Assembly: GCA_964472465.1 (NCBI GenBank)
Contig: CAYYLW010000001.1
Coordinates: forward strand, 25,149 to 89,148
Length of the DNA stretch: 64,000 bases
Direction: 5' to 3'
Source of the DNA: JAAYCI01 sp964472465
Lineage (GTDB): Bacteria > Bacillota > Clostridia > Oscillospirales > Ruminococcaceae
A model generated the notes under the pieces. It did not search any database, was not told the DNA's origin, and was given only the letters and a program-made list of their open reading frames with translations. The position numbers were made by a program, and so were the translations under genes. Below, piece after piece: positions 26,641-35,760 of the stretch. Each line of letters begins with the position of its first letter. Positions within the stretch are counted from its first letter, which is position 1.

Positions 26641-28026
26641 TTACTGGGCGTTCGCCACCTCGGCCTCATACTGGTCTGCAAACCAGGCCCTGGCTACTTC
26701 AATGCAGGAGGCGGTGTCCATTCCGCCAGAAAGGTATTCCTGCATGGTCACTTTCATGGTTTCGTTGGTAAAGCCACTCCACTCGGCCAAATACAGCCCA
26801 TAGTTGCAGTACTCCAGTTTGGGGTCAAGCAGGCTATCGGCGTAACCTTTCAAAGCGCCTTCCTGGAAGAAGGGGTCGTTAAGGCCCGACTTAAAGTTCG
26901 GGAAAACACTATAAGTTTTGCTGTACATCAGGTTATTTTCCGGGGAGGAAAAATGCTCAATCAGACTCCAAGCCAAGTCGGGGTCTTTTGCGTTGGAAGA
27001 GATGCTGTAACTGGCGGTAGGGCCCCAGTTAAAGGCGTGTACCTCAGCATCGGCAGGAACGGGGAATGGCAGCACGGTCCAGGTGCCATCTTCCATCGTC
27101 TCTTCACAGTTTAGGGTTACTTCCGGCGTTTGGATAACGGTGGCACACTGGCCGCTGGTGAACCCGTTTACCATCTCTTTAAAGCCCCAGTTGATGGCCT
27201 CTTTCGGGGCCCAACCGTTCATGTAAATCCCCATCCATTTTTCCCACAGTTCGGGCGCGCGCGGGTCGTCCATGATAGAGGCGGGGCTGTTCTCTTTGTC
27301 GGGGTATGCATCCAGGGCTTCCAGTTCGCTACACGCATACTCCATAAAGCCATCAAAGCCACCCATGCCACCGCGGAATGCTGCACCATACCGGCCTTGG
27401 GCGGGGTCTGTCAAGGTTTCCACCACGGTAAAATAATCGTCCCACGTCCAGTTCCGCAAAGACTCAATATCAATTCCGGCTTCTTCCAGCCAGTCCGAAC
27501 GAATATAAACGCCACGGAAAATGTTGCCATCGGGAATGCGGAATACCTGGCCTTGATAGCTCATGTTGGCCCGGTACGAGGTGAACGCGTCGCTGAGGTC
27601 ATCTTCATACTTTTCCACAAAGCCATCCCAGTATTTATCCAGGGGAATCACCTTGCCCGCGGCGGCCAGCTCAATATAGCTGCCGGTGTTCACGTCTGGC
27701 AAAGAGTTTGAAGCGGCCATAGCCATCACCTTCTGGTAGGCCTCTTCCCACGGAACTGTGGAATATTCCACCGTTACACCGGGATTGGCGGCTTCAAAAG
27801 AAGCAATCATCTCTTTGATGGCCTTGGTGTGCTCTTCCGTTGCCATTACGTCCAGCATGGTAATCACACGGTTGCCGCCGGAACCAGCGTCTGCCGCCGC
27901 GGCAGAGCCGCCACCGGAATCCCCCGCCGGGGGTGCTGCGCTGCTTGTGCTGCCACAGGCGGTTAGCAACAAAACAAATGCCAGTGTGGATGCCCAGAAT
28001 GCCAACCATTTTTTCGCTCTCTTCAT
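26641..28026 (-). CDS. Sugar ABC transporter substrate-binding lipoprotein
   Basis: About 461 residues. A basic start (MKRAKKW), a hydrophobic segment and LLTACGS form a lipoprotein signal with the lipidated cysteine near residue 24, followed by a Gly/Ser/Ala-rich linker. The rest matches extracellular solute-binding protein family 1 (ITMLDVMATEEHTKAIKEMI; FEAANPGVTVEYSTVPWEEA). The ATG at 28026 follows GGAGGACAAAC; a start 27 bases upstream lacks a site. Anchored on the outer face, it hands sugars to the two permeases downstream. Ligand unknown; uronate-containing oligosaccharide is the contextual guess. Confidence 0.94.
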   Translation of the reverse strand: MKRAKKWLAFWASTLAFVLLLTACGSTSSAAPPAGDSGGGSAAAADAGSGGNRVITMLDVMATEEHTKAIKEMIASFEAANPGVTVEYSTVPWEEAYQKVMAMAASNSLPDVNTGSYIELAAAGKVIPLDKYWDGFVEKYEDDLSDAFTSYRANMSYQGQVFRIPDGNIFRGVYIRSDWLEEAGIDIESLRNWTWDDYFTVVETLTDPAQGRYGAAFRGGMGGFDGFMEYACSELEALDAYPDKENSPASIMDDPRAPELWEKWMGIYMNGWAPKEAINWGFKEMVNGFTSGQCATVIQTPEVTLNCEETMEDGTWTVLPFPVPADAEVHAFNWGPTASYSISSNAKDPDLAWSLIEHFSSPENNLMYSKTYSVFPNFKSGLNDPFFQEGALKGYADSLLDPKLEYCNYGLYLAEWSGFTNETMKVTMQEYLSGGMDTASCIEVARAWFADQYEAEVANAQ

Positions 28027-28085
28027 GTTTGTCCTCCTATTTAAAATATACATTTTAACGCCATACCTCGGCGCGAATACCCATT

Positions 28086-28838
28086 TTATTTGTGCGCGGC
28101 CCGGCAGGCCTCTACAAAATACCGGAACAGAGCGTCCACCGGCTCTACCTTACCAATTAGATCCTCTGGGTGGAACTGCACCGCCAACACAAAAACATCT
28201 CCTTCGGCTTCTATCCCCTCCACCACGCCATCCTCTGCTTGTGCCACGGCCCGAAGCCCTGTACCCAGGCGCTGCACCGCTTGGTGGTGTAGGGAATTCA
28301 CAACGAAGCTGTTTGTAGAAAGTGCCTCGTAAAGCAGGCTTCCTGCATGCACCTGCAATGCGTGTGTAGGAATAGCCCTGTGAATGGTTTGCGCATGTGG
28401 CAGGGAATTTGGTAACTGCGTGTGAATATCCTGGTACAGGCTGCCCCCCATGGCTGCATTGATGAGCTGGCAACCCCGACAGATACCCAACACAGGCTTT
28501 CTTGCAGCAACCGCCATCCGAAGCAGCTCCGCCTCCACTTGGTCCCGGGCAAGGTCGTATCGCCCTTGCTCGAAAAGCGGGGTTTCTCCGTAAAAAGCGG
28601 GGTCCACATCGATGCCACCCGCTAGCAAAAGGCCGTCCACAGCCTCTATAAAATTGTGCAGGGCGCCGGGCGGCTGCGTAGTAGCCGGAAGCAAAAAGGT
28701 ACTGGCCCCGGCGGCGGCCACCGCATCCACATAGCTGCGCGGCATCACATACTCCGGCAAGCCGTGCGGGTCACTTTCCCGCCTAGGCTCTAAAAATGCG
28801 GGAATCCCCACCATAATCTCTCTGGGTTTACTGGCCAT
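28086..28838 (-). CDS. Class I glutamine-amidotransferase-like hydrolase (PuuD/peptidase C26 family)
   Basis: A 250-residue protein. GICRGCQLINAAMGGSLYQDI holds the nucleophile cysteine, and LAVQFHPEDL the His-x-Glu pair, as in gamma-glutamyl-GABA hydrolase PuuD. DGLLLAGGIDVDP is the typical substrate-side loop. The start overlaps the URO-D 3 stop by 11 bases, so the two are co-translated. No putrescine-pathway genes are present, so the true substrate is probably a gamma-glutamyl or amide conjugate linked to the imported sugar; this is inferred. Confidence 0.9.
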   Translation of the reverse strand: MASKPREIMVGIPAFLEPRRESDPHGLPEYVMPRSYVDAVAAAGASTFLLPATTQPPGALHNFIEAVDGLLLAGGIDVDPAFYGETPLFEQGRYDLARDQVEAELLRMAVAARKPVLGICRGCQLINAAMGGSLYQDIHTQLPNSLPHAQTIHRAIPTHALQVHAGSLLYEALSTNSFVVNSLHHQAVQRLGTGLRAVAQAEDGVVEGIEAEGDVFVLAVQFHPEDLIGKVEPVDALFRYFVEACRAAHK

Positions 28839-29967
28839 AAGCGCGCAATACCTTTTGTACGGCTTCCTGCAATTGGGCAGGGTTTGGGCTTGGCTCTAAG
28901 GTGACCGGCCCCAATTCGGCCATCAAACGGCTAATGGCTGTAATATTTTCCATCGGGGTATCGCAGGGAACCGCATCTCCGGTGCTCAGTAGAAAACCCG
29001 TTTTATCTTCAATGTTCAGAAGGCACTGCACCACGCTTTGCAAACATTGCTCCAAAGTCATAAAACGTAAGTGCGGCGGTTCAATACCGCCAATGATCAC
29101 CTTGCCCGGCCAGACCTTTCTGGCGCTCCAGGGGGGCATGTCTCCGGTGGTGGGCGGGCAAACCGAATCAATGCCGTCCACGTTCAGCGCGCCTATTTCA
29201 CTGGCAAACCCAGCCAGTTTACCGCACATGTGGGTGATGAACACCTTGCCCTGCGCCCGTACAATACGGCTGTATTCCTCGATGCAGGGGGAGGAATACT
29301 GGGTGAACATGTCCCGGCTCATCACCGTTGTGGAGGTGTCCTCATAATCAATCACCACGGCGGTGGGTACTTGTTCCATAGCCTTATAATGTTGTAAATT
29401 TCTTTTGTGCAGGGCTGCCATCAACGCTTCCATCTCATCCGGGTAATCCTGCAAGAAATAAACGGTGTTTTCCACCCCGCAATCGAACTGCAACAGTTCC
29501 TGTATCGGACTCATTGGACCGGTAAGTGTAGCAATGCCGTTTTCGGCAATTTTCTCATCTTCCAGGGAAAACCCGGCGGCATCGGGCGCAAAACTGGTAT
29601 GATCTGCAAGCCAGGTCATTGTCAATATATCTTCATAACTTTGTATGAAATGGCCGGTGATAACAGCAGTGCCACCAGTATATTTGCGCGTTTCTGTCAA
29701 GCTGCCATGGGGTGTCTCGTAAATGCGCAAACGGTGCCCGGCAGGATATTCCTCATGATAACAGGCATCCTCCAATATCTCACTGGTGCCTTTTACATGC
29801 CGTTCCATGATATCTACGTTGGCTTCTTTCAGAAAAGCCACCAAGTCGTCCGGCCTGCCCTGCGTAGGCAGAGACTGTGAGAAATACTCATCCACCAACG
29901 GTGTCCAGGGCATGCGGTCTACCGGTTGGCGGTGTAAGGCCGCTAAAATACGTTCTCTTCCTGTCAT
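28828..29967 (-). CDS. Uroporphyrinogen decarboxylase-like protein 3
   Basis: A 379-residue URO-D-fold protein with RERILAALHRQPVDRMPWTP at the N-terminus. It keeps the full zinc-ligand set of MtaA-type methyltransferases: FITHMCGKL (HxC) and a late cysteine in STGDAVPCDTP. It is the copy most likely to be a corrinoid- or thiol-dependent methyltransferase. No corrinoid-binding protein is encoded in the window. First gene of the operon that continues with the PuuD-like hydrolase and the sugar ABC transporter. Confidence 0.9.
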   Translation of the reverse strand: MTGRERILAALHRQPVDRMPWTPLVDEYFSQSLPTQGRPDDLVAFLKEANVDIMERHVKGTSEILEDACYHEEYPAGHRLRIYETPHGSLTETRKYTGGTAVITGHFIQSYEDILTMTWLADHTSFAPDAAGFSLEDEKIAENGIATLTGPMSPIQELLQFDCGVENTVYFLQDYPDEMEALMAALHKRNLQHYKAMEQVPTAVVIDYEDTSTTVMSRDMFTQYSSPCIEEYSRIVRAQGKVFITHMCGKLAGFASEIGALNVDGIDSVCPPTTGDMPPWSARKVWPGKVIIGGIEPPHLRFMTLEQCLQSVVQCLLNIEDKTGFLLSTGDAVPCDTPMENITAISRLMAELGPVTLEPSPNPAQLQEAVQKVLRAYGQ

Positions 29968-30079
29968 TACTAAGCACCGGTCCTTTCAAAAAACAAAAGA
30001 AGCTACGCTCATATAGCACTGTTAAATAGCTGTGGTCTTAACACAACATGGCGTAAATTGAATTTATTACATGGTGTTA

Positions 30080-30108
30080 TAATACAATACGGGTAACAGA
30101 AAAGCAAT
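30080..30108 (-). promoter_or_regulatory. Promoter of the URO-D 3/ABC transporter operon
   Basis: On the minus strand TTGCTT and TATTAT are 17 bases apart, about 110 bases upstream of the URO-D 3 start. The 342-base gap 29968-30309 also contains the ROK terminator and a plus-strand promoter-like sequence. Confidence 0.45.
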
Positions 30109-30126
30109 TAGAAGTATAGCACAAAA

Positions 30127-30159
30127 AATACGCCCATATCTGTACGATATGGGCGTATT
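30127..30159 (-). terminator. Rho-independent terminator of the ROK gene
   Basis: A 13-base-pair stem (AATACGCCCATAT with its complement) and a seven-base loop, followed on the minus strand by TTTTTT. It separates the ROK gene from the ABC operon. Confidence 0.8.
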
Positions 30160-30208
30160 AGCCATATTAGGCATACATTTATTGGTATATATTATGCATC
30201 TATTACAG

Positions 30209-30237
30209 TTGAGTTGCGGTTTAAAATTCGTTATAAT
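30209..30237 (+). promoter_or_regulatory. Consensus-like promoter pointing into the 3' end of the ROK gene
   Basis: TTGAGT and TATAAT separated by exactly 17 bases on the plus strand. No plus-strand gene follows until 31631, so a transcript would be antisense to the ROK gene, which ends at 30310 on the other strand. Confidence 0.4.
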
Positions 30238-30309
30238 AAAACCGTCCCAATATTAGTTTTATGATAAAATATATAGCACAAGCTTTATCTATTCTCGGCG
30301 AAAAATCCC

Positions 30310-31515
30310 TTAGCACTCGCTTCGATCCTCTAGGGTGGCGGTGATAAACCGCTCTTCCAAGCAATCCTCACAAGCCAGAATGCAGGCGCCCAACACACTG
30401 CCCTGCCCCCGGGAACTGGATAGCAAAATGGCGCAGGAAGCATGGAGCGGTTTGAAGGCCATCCGGTTCAGCCGCGCTTCCATGGAGGAAACCAATTCCC
30501 CAAAATAGCGAAAAAATGGTCCGCTGGCTACAATGGCGGAGGGGTTATACATGTTGATTAAAATGTTTAAGGCAATTTCTATATACTTTGCAATGTCATC
30601 TAGCAAATCTACCGCCCAGGATTCTCCGCTTTTGTAGGCCTCAGCCAAATCGGCGTAGCCGGTAATTGTCTCTGAAAATTGCAGGGCATTGCGCACCACA
30701 AAACGCTCTGCCACATAGGTTTGCAGACAGCCCACCCGTCCACAGTCACAACGGATTTTGTTGGTGGCATCCACAATAATATGCCCGATTTCCCCCGCAG
30801 CGTTTTGCTTACCCCGCACAATCGTGCCGTGGCTGGCTGCCGCCGCACCCATGCCGGAGCCAATGTGTAGCACCACCAAATTGTCGCTTTCCTCGGCGCT
30901 GATGAAGATTTTTTCCCCCATCAGCTCGGCCTTTACATCATTTTCCACCAGGGTGGGAAGACCAAACTTGTTTTCAAATATTTTGGCCAAGGGTAAATTT
31001 TCCCACTTCGTTTGCGGAGAAAGTACCACTGTCCCGGTCACCGGGTCTACTGTGCCCCCAATGGAAACCCCCACCCCGATTACCTTTGTGGCGGAAAGAC
31101 CCAGTTTTTCAAGCAGCAGCCGATACAAAGCATGGGCCCGAGCCGCCACCTCGTCTGGGTTGCTGGGGAAGGTCTCGAACCACTCCTGCTCCAGTCCCAA
31201 CATCTGGTAGCAAAAGTCTCCAATACACACTTTTAAAAATTTGGAGTCGATTTCCACTCCTACTGCATATACGCTATCGTTTACCAGGTCCAGCAGCACG
31301 GCTTTCCGGCCCACTTTTCCACCAATCTCTTTGGTTTCCCGCACAAGCCCCATGTTTTGCAGCAGCATAATGATGCGCGTTACACTGGGCGGGCTAATTT
31401 GCAGCTTTTTGGCAATTTCTGCACGGGAAATTGGCCGGTACAGGCGCAGGGCATCCAGCACCAGTTTCATATTGTTCACTTTGATATCGCTCTGGTCGCG
31501 GCTACGGTTTTGCAT
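30310..31515 (-). CDS. ROK-family transcriptional repressor
   Basis: A 401-residue NagC/XylR-type protein. The N-terminal winged helix (ISRAEIAKKLQISPPSVTRII) is followed by a sugar-kinase-like ROK domain with GVGVSIGGTVDP, HIGSGMGAA and the zinc-binding CDCGRVGCLQTYV near residue 260. Such proteins bind DNA until a sugar or sugar phosphate is bound. It lies between the minus-strand ABC operon and the divergent M24/asparaginase operon, either of which could be its target. Confidence 0.94.
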   Translation of the reverse strand: MQNRSRDQSDIKVNNMKLVLDALRLYRPISRAEIAKKLQISPPSVTRIIMLLQNMGLVRETKEIGGKVGRKAVLLDLVNDSVYAVGVEIDSKFLKVCIGDFCYQMLGLEQEWFETFPSNPDEVAARAHALYRLLLEKLGLSATKVIGVGVSIGGTVDPVTGTVVLSPQTKWENLPLAKIFENKFGLPTLVENDVKAELMGEKIFISAEESDNLVVLHIGSGMGAAAASHGTIVRGKQNAAGEIGHIIVDATNKIRCDCGRVGCLQTYVAERFVVRNALQFSETITGYADLAEAYKSGESWAVDLLDDIAKYIEIALNILINMYNPSAIVASGPFFRYFGELVSSMEARLNRMAFKPLHASCAILLSSSRGQGSVLGACILACEDCLEERFITATLEDRSEC

Positions 31516-31630
31516 GGGTATCTCCTATTGCTTTGGCAAAGAGCGGCTGCGGTATTTGGTAAAAGTGTAGCATGAAATATTCTCTCAAGCAATGGTTATT
31601 CATTTGCACCAAGAAAGGTAGTGGTACTTT

Positions 31631-33028
31631 ATGAAGCAGGTTAAACTGAAGCCCTGTAACCCATTTTTCCTAACCGAACAGGAGGATGCCGAAATTCTGC
31701 TGGGAAAAGAGGATTATCTGGAGCGCATTCATGCGCTGCTGGAAAGAGCCAAACAGGCAGGCCTAAGCCATGTGGTTTTATATGGAGACCGTGAGCATTT
31801 TGCCACAATGGATTATTTCAGCGGGGTAGACTGCCGTTTTGAAGAGGCCCTGCTCATCTTTGATAGGGAGGGCCGTGCCCATATTCTGGTGGGCAATGAG
31901 GGAATCTCACAAACATATTCCATCCCCTATGAGGTGGAAATGCACCTATACCAGAATTTTAGCCTGCCCGGCCAAACCAGGGATGAGCAGGAGGACCTGT
32001 CCACGATCATGAAAAAAACTGGGATAGATGCAAATAGCCGGGTGGGTATGGTGGGTTATAAATTTTTTGAAAAGAAATACATACCCACAGACCCTGCCCA
32101 CACCTACGATATTCCCGCCTATATCATGGATGCTGTTTTTTCCATCTGCCCAGAAGAAAATGTGCAAAACTTCACCGAAGAGGTGATTGGTTTTCCCAAT
32201 GGCATCCGCTTACAGCTACGCACCGCCAAGGAGATTGCCCGTATCGAGGGCGCGGGGAACCGCTCGGCCGCCGTGGTGCAGCGCATGCTGAAAAAACTGG
32301 CCCCCGGCATCACGGAACGCCAGCTTGCCTTTGGGGTGGCGGGGCTTGAAGCCGTGAATGTGCACCCCATGGTCAACTTTGGAGCAGAAAAAGTTCGTAT
32401 TGGTGTTTCTTCCCCCGGCGACAGGGCACTTGTTCTGGGGGAGGTTTGCGGCATATGTTATGGCGCGCGTTATTCGCTTACCTCACGGGTGGGCATTGCC
32501 GCCACAGGGCCGCAGGATGTGCAGCCTAGCTTGCAGCCCCATCTTGATTTCTACCGGGCTGGCTGGCACGCGGTAGCCGAGGTGCTGGGCACACTGTGCG
32601 CAGGTGCGAAATGTGCCGACATTTACGAGGCCGCCATGCGGCATATTGGCGCACCGGAATACAATGTCACCCTCAACATCACCCATTACAGCGGCGCTGA
32701 CGAATGGCTCAATTCCCCTGTATGGAAAAATTCCCCGCATACCATTCACGATGGGGCCCATATTCAACTGGATATCATTGCCAGTAACCCCAGCCCTGTG
32801 CGCAGCTGCATCTGTGAAGACGCAGTGGTGGTGGCAGGCCCCCGTTTACGCCAAAAGCTACAGGAAGAATACCCGCAGGTGTGGGAACGCATCGCCCAGC
32901 GGCAGGAAATGATCCGGCAAGAACTGGGGATTGAACTACATGACGACGTACTGCCCATGAGCAACTTGACATCGGTATATTTCCCCTATATGCTCAACCG
33001 GGATTCTATTTTTACGCTGGAGGGGTAA
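31631..33028 (+). CDS. M24 (aminopeptidase P/creatinase-like) family protein lacking most metal ligands
   Basis: A 465-residue protein with the two-domain plan of the aminopeptidase P/creatinase family: an N-terminal domain (about 1-190) and a pita-bread domain from about 195 (LRTAKEIARIEGAGNRSAAVVQRML). Where active peptidases carry the two aspartate metal ligands, this one reads GEVCGICYGARYSLTSRVG, so the second aspartate is lost. The later glutamate is replaced in DGAHIQLDII, and only CEDAVVV keeps the last acidic residue. Creatinase itself also works without metal. Probably a non-peptidase hydrolase. Leads an operon with a glycosylasparaginase. Confidence 0.8.
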   Translation: MKQVKLKPCNPFFLTEQEDAEILLGKEDYLERIHALLERAKQAGLSHVVLYGDREHFATMDYFSGVDCRFEEALLIFDREGRAHILVGNEGISQTYSIPYEVEMHLYQNFSLPGQTRDEQEDLSTIMKKTGIDANSRVGMVGYKFFEKKYIPTDPAHTYDIPAYIMDAVFSICPEENVQNFTEEVIGFPNGIRLQLRTAKEIARIEGAGNRSAAVVQRMLKKLAPGITERQLAFGVAGLEAVNVHPMVNFGAEKVRIGVSSPGDRALVLGEVCGICYGARYSLTSRVGIAATGPQDVQPSLQPHLDFYRAGWHAVAEVLGTLCAGAKCADIYEAAMRHIGAPEYNVTLNITHYSGADEWLNSPVWKNSPHTIHDGAHIQLDIIASNPSPVRSCICEDAVVVAGPRLRQKLQEEYPQVWERIAQRQEMIRQELGIELHDDVLPMSNLTSVYFPYMLNRDSIFTLEG

Positions 33029-33031
33029 ACA

Positions 33032-33973
33032 TTGGGATACGCAATTCTGGCCACATGGAAAATGGCCTATGAAGGAGTACAAAAAGCGGCGGGGCAACTG
33101 GCCGGGGGAGACACGGCCACCCAGGCGCTGGAAACTGCCATCAGCACGGTAGAGGATAACCCAAACTTTGTCTCCCTTGGCACCGGTGGCCTACCCAACA
33201 AACACGGTGAGGTAGAACTGGACGCCGCGTTTATGGATGGCAACACCCTGCAATTTGGGGGTGTGATTGAGGTGCAAAACATCCGCAACCCAATCAAGGT
33301 GGCCATCCGCCTAAGCCAACATAGACGAAACTGCCTGCTGGCTGGCAAGGGCGCCGAGATGTATGCCCAGCAAAATGGGTTTGCCTTTACAAACCTACTG
33401 AGCGGGAACGCCAAAAGCCGCTGGGCCAAAAGCGTGGAGGAAAAATTCGATCCCGAGGCCCTAAGCGCCTATGCGGGGCACGATACCGTGTGTATGATTG
33501 GCCTGGACAGCCACGCCGGTATGGCGGTGGGCACCTCCACCTCCGGCCTTTTTATGAAGCACCCTGGCCGCGTGGGCGACAGCCCTGTCATCGGCTCCGG
33601 TTTTTACTGCGACAGCCAGGTGGGCGGCGCTTCGGTAACCGGTGTAGGGGAGGACTGCATGAAAGGGGTGCTCTCCTACGAAATGGTACGCCGCATGGCC
33701 GGTGGCATGACGCCACAACAGGCCTGCGAAAGCACCCTGTTTGGGCATTTGGATAGGCTTGTCTCGCTGGGGCATAGCCCAGGTGTTACCGCCGTTATTG
33801 CCATGGACAAGAACGGCAACTTTGGCGCCGCCCAGAACATTGACCGTTTTGCGTTTGTGTATGCAAACCAGAACCAGCCCGTTACCATTTATATGTCTGT
33901 ACGGGACGAAAAGGGCCATATTACGATAGCGCCCGCCACGCAAGCGGAGATACAGGAGTATATTGACCCATGA
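33032..33973 (+). CDS. N4-(beta-N-acetylglucosaminyl)-L-asparaginase-like Ntn hydrolase
   Basis: A 313-residue self-processing N-terminal nucleophile hydrolase. In HDTVCMIGLDSHAGMAVGTSTSG the threonine after HD is the expected cleavage-site nucleophile, and RVGDSPVIGSGFYCD is the partner loop of this family. The N-terminal NFVSLGTGGLPN segment also matches glycosylasparaginases. No signal peptide, so it acts in the cytosol. It starts with TTG three bases after the M24 stop. In lysosomes such enzymes split the N-glycan-asparagine bond; here the substrate is likely an imported glycosyl amide or glycopeptide. Confidence 0.9.
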   Translation: MGYAILATWKMAYEGVQKAAGQLAGGDTATQALETAISTVEDNPNFVSLGTGGLPNKHGEVELDAAFMDGNTLQFGGVIEVQNIRNPIKVAIRLSQHRRNCLLAGKGAEMYAQQNGFAFTNLLSGNAKSRWAKSVEEKFDPEALSAYAGHDTVCMIGLDSHAGMAVGTSTSGLFMKHPGRVGDSPVIGSGFYCDSQVGGASVTGVGEDCMKGVLSYEMVRRMAGGMTPQQACESTLFGHLDRLVSLGHSPGVTAVIAMDKNGNFGAAQNIDRFAFVYANQNQPVTIYMSVRDEKGHITIAPATQAEIQEYIDP

Positions 33974-34950
33974 AAAAACTACGTTTTGGAATGTTGGGCG
34001 CCGGCGTGATGGCCGGTTTTATGGCACAGACGCTTTGCGAAATGGAGGAAGTGGAGACGGTTGCCATTGCTTCCCGAGATATCACGCGGGCCAAAGAATT
34101 GGCCGAGCGCTTTCACTTTTCCAAGGCCCTGGGCTCGTACCAAGAACTGGTGGAGGACCCAACGCTGGATGTGATTTATATCAGCACGCCCAATTCCCTG
34201 CATTTTGCTCATGCAAAATTGGCGCTGGAACATGGCAAGCATGTGCTGTGTGAAAAGGCCTTCACCCTTAATGAAGCGGAGGCCCAGGCTCTATTTGATT
34301 TGGCTGAAAGCCAGGGGCTGTTCATCATGGAGGCCATGTGGACAAGGTTTCTTCCCTTTGTGCCAAAATTGCGCGCCCTGCTGGCAGAAGGGGCCATTGG
34401 CCAGCCCAAGCTGATGGAGGTCTCCTTTGGGGTGCGTAACCCCGGTATGGAGCGGCTGCACAAGGCCGCTCTTGGCGGCGGGGCACTGCTGGACACAGGG
34501 CTTTACGCCCTCACCTTTGCCCTGCTGTTTTTTGGGGAAGACTACCAAAGCGCCTCTAGCGTGGCCAGCCTTACAAGCGAAGGCGTGGATGGGCAGCACG
34601 CCATCACCCTGCACTACCCAGACGGAAAGCTGGCCGTTTTGCAGGCCAGCTGCGAGGCAAGCTTTGGTAACCAGGCGGTGATTTATGGTACCCAGGGGCG
34701 CATAGAGTGCGCACAATTCTGGCAGACACAAACCATCCTCGTCTATCCCGACGGGCCGGGGGAGGTGCGGAAAATCAACGCCCCCTTTGCCATCAACGGC
34801 TACGAATACCAAGTGCGGGCAGTTGTGGCCGATATTTTGGCGGGCAAACGGGAAAACCAGGTGATGCCTTGGGCCGAAACACTAAAGATGATGCGGTTAT
34901 ACGATGGTTTTAGAAAAGAGTGGGGCCTTATTTACCCACAGGAAAAGTAG
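33970..34950 (+). CDS. Gfo/Idh/MocA-family oxidoreductase
   Basis: A 326-residue NAD(P)-dependent oxidoreductase. LRFGMLGAGVMAGFMAQTL is the dinucleotide fold, and CEKAFTLNEAEA carries the catalytic lysine (EKAF in place of EKP). The C-terminal half is the usual beta-sheet substrate domain. The closest visible resemblance is to dihydrodiol-dehydrogenase-type members. The start overlaps the asparaginase stop as ATGA. Likely oxidises a hydroxyl of a sugar released by neighbouring hydrolases. Confidence 0.9.
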   Translation: MKKLRFGMLGAGVMAGFMAQTLCEMEEVETVAIASRDITRAKELAERFHFSKALGSYQELVEDPTLDVIYISTPNSLHFAHAKLALEHGKHVLCEKAFTLNEAEAQALFDLAESQGLFIMEAMWTRFLPFVPKLRALLAEGAIGQPKLMEVSFGVRNPGMERLHKAALGGGALLDTGLYALTFALLFFGEDYQSASSVASLTSEGVDGQHAITLHYPDGKLAVLQASCEASFGNQAVIYGTQGRIECAQFWQTQTILVYPDGPGEVRKINAPFAINGYEYQVRAVVADILAGKRENQVMPWAETLKMMRLYDGFRKEWGLIYPQEK

Positions 34951-34998
34951 GCAAACCCACCGGCCACCACAGCGGAAAAGAGAAAAGAGGGAAACGGT

Positions 34999-35760
34999 AT
35001 GCGGATACTGATGTCGGGCGAGAGCTGGATGATCAATACCAACCACATAAAAGGCGTGGATATGTTTGTGGCGAATAGCTATGATGAAAGCAACGTGGAT
35101 ATTTTTAGGGCCATGTTCGAAAAGGCGGGTTTCTGCTTCGATTTTATCCCCTCCCACCTTGCCATTTCACAGTTTCCCGGCCGCGAGGGGCTAAAAAACT
35201 ATGATGTGGTCATTCTGAGCGACATTGGAAGCGACACCTTGCTGCTGCACCCAGACGCAACTGTCCGCTTCCGGGCCTGTGAAAACCGCCTGGATGCTTT
35301 GGTGCAGTTTGTGGAAGAAGGGGGCGGCCTCATCATGTTTGGCGGCTGGAATTCATTTTGCGGCCAGCGGGGCATTGCGCGGTATAACCGCAGCTCACTT
35401 GCCCAGGTGTTGCCCGTAACCATGTATGACTTTGATGACCGCGTGGAGGCGCCACAAGGCGTACAGCCGGAAATCACACGGGAAGGCCACCCCATTTTCC
35501 AGGGGGTAGACACCCACTTGCCCGCTTTTTTGGGCTATAACCAGCTCAAACCACGGGAAGGCGCCGAGGTGCTGGGCTGGTTTGGGCAAGATGTGTTTAT
35601 CGCCTGTGCCGAATACGGTAAAGGCCGTTCCATTGCATACGCCAGTGACATTACCACCCACTGGGCCACACCCGAATGGGTTGAATCCAGCAATTACGAA
35701 CGTTTGGTGCTGAACATGATGTGCTGGCTGGCCGGGAAAGCCACAGGGGAAACCCGATGA
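34999..35760 (+). CDS. Glutamine-amidotransferase-like protein (PF07090/DUF1355 type)
   Basis: A 253-residue protein with a class I amidotransferase-like fold (ILMSGESWMINTNH; LKNYDVVILSDIGSDTLLL; GGGLIMFGGWNSF). The glycine-rich turn where amidotransferases carry cysteine reads GGWNSF, so a standard catalytic cysteine is not obvious there. Such proteins are often found beside sugar oxidoreductases and GH172-type genes. It overlaps the next gene as ATGA. Precise activity unknown. Confidence 0.75.
   Translation: MRILMSGESWMINTNHIKGVDMFVANSYDESNVDIFRAMFEKAGFCFDFIPSHLAISQFPGREGLKNYDVVILSDIGSDTLLLHPDATVRFRACENRLDALVQFVEEGGGLIMFGGWNSFCGQRGIARYNRSSLAQVLPVTMYDFDDRVEAPQGVQPEITREGHPIFQGVDTHLPAFLGYNQLKPREGAEVLGWFGQDVFIACAEYGKGRSIAYASDITTHWATPEWVESSNYERLVLNMMCWLAGKATGETR

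Noticed and set aside
27130..27711. Long plus-strand open frame (193 codons)
   Set aside because: It is antisense to the sugar-binding lipoprotein gene, with no ribosome site and no protein family resemblance; GC-rich codon use creates such shadows.
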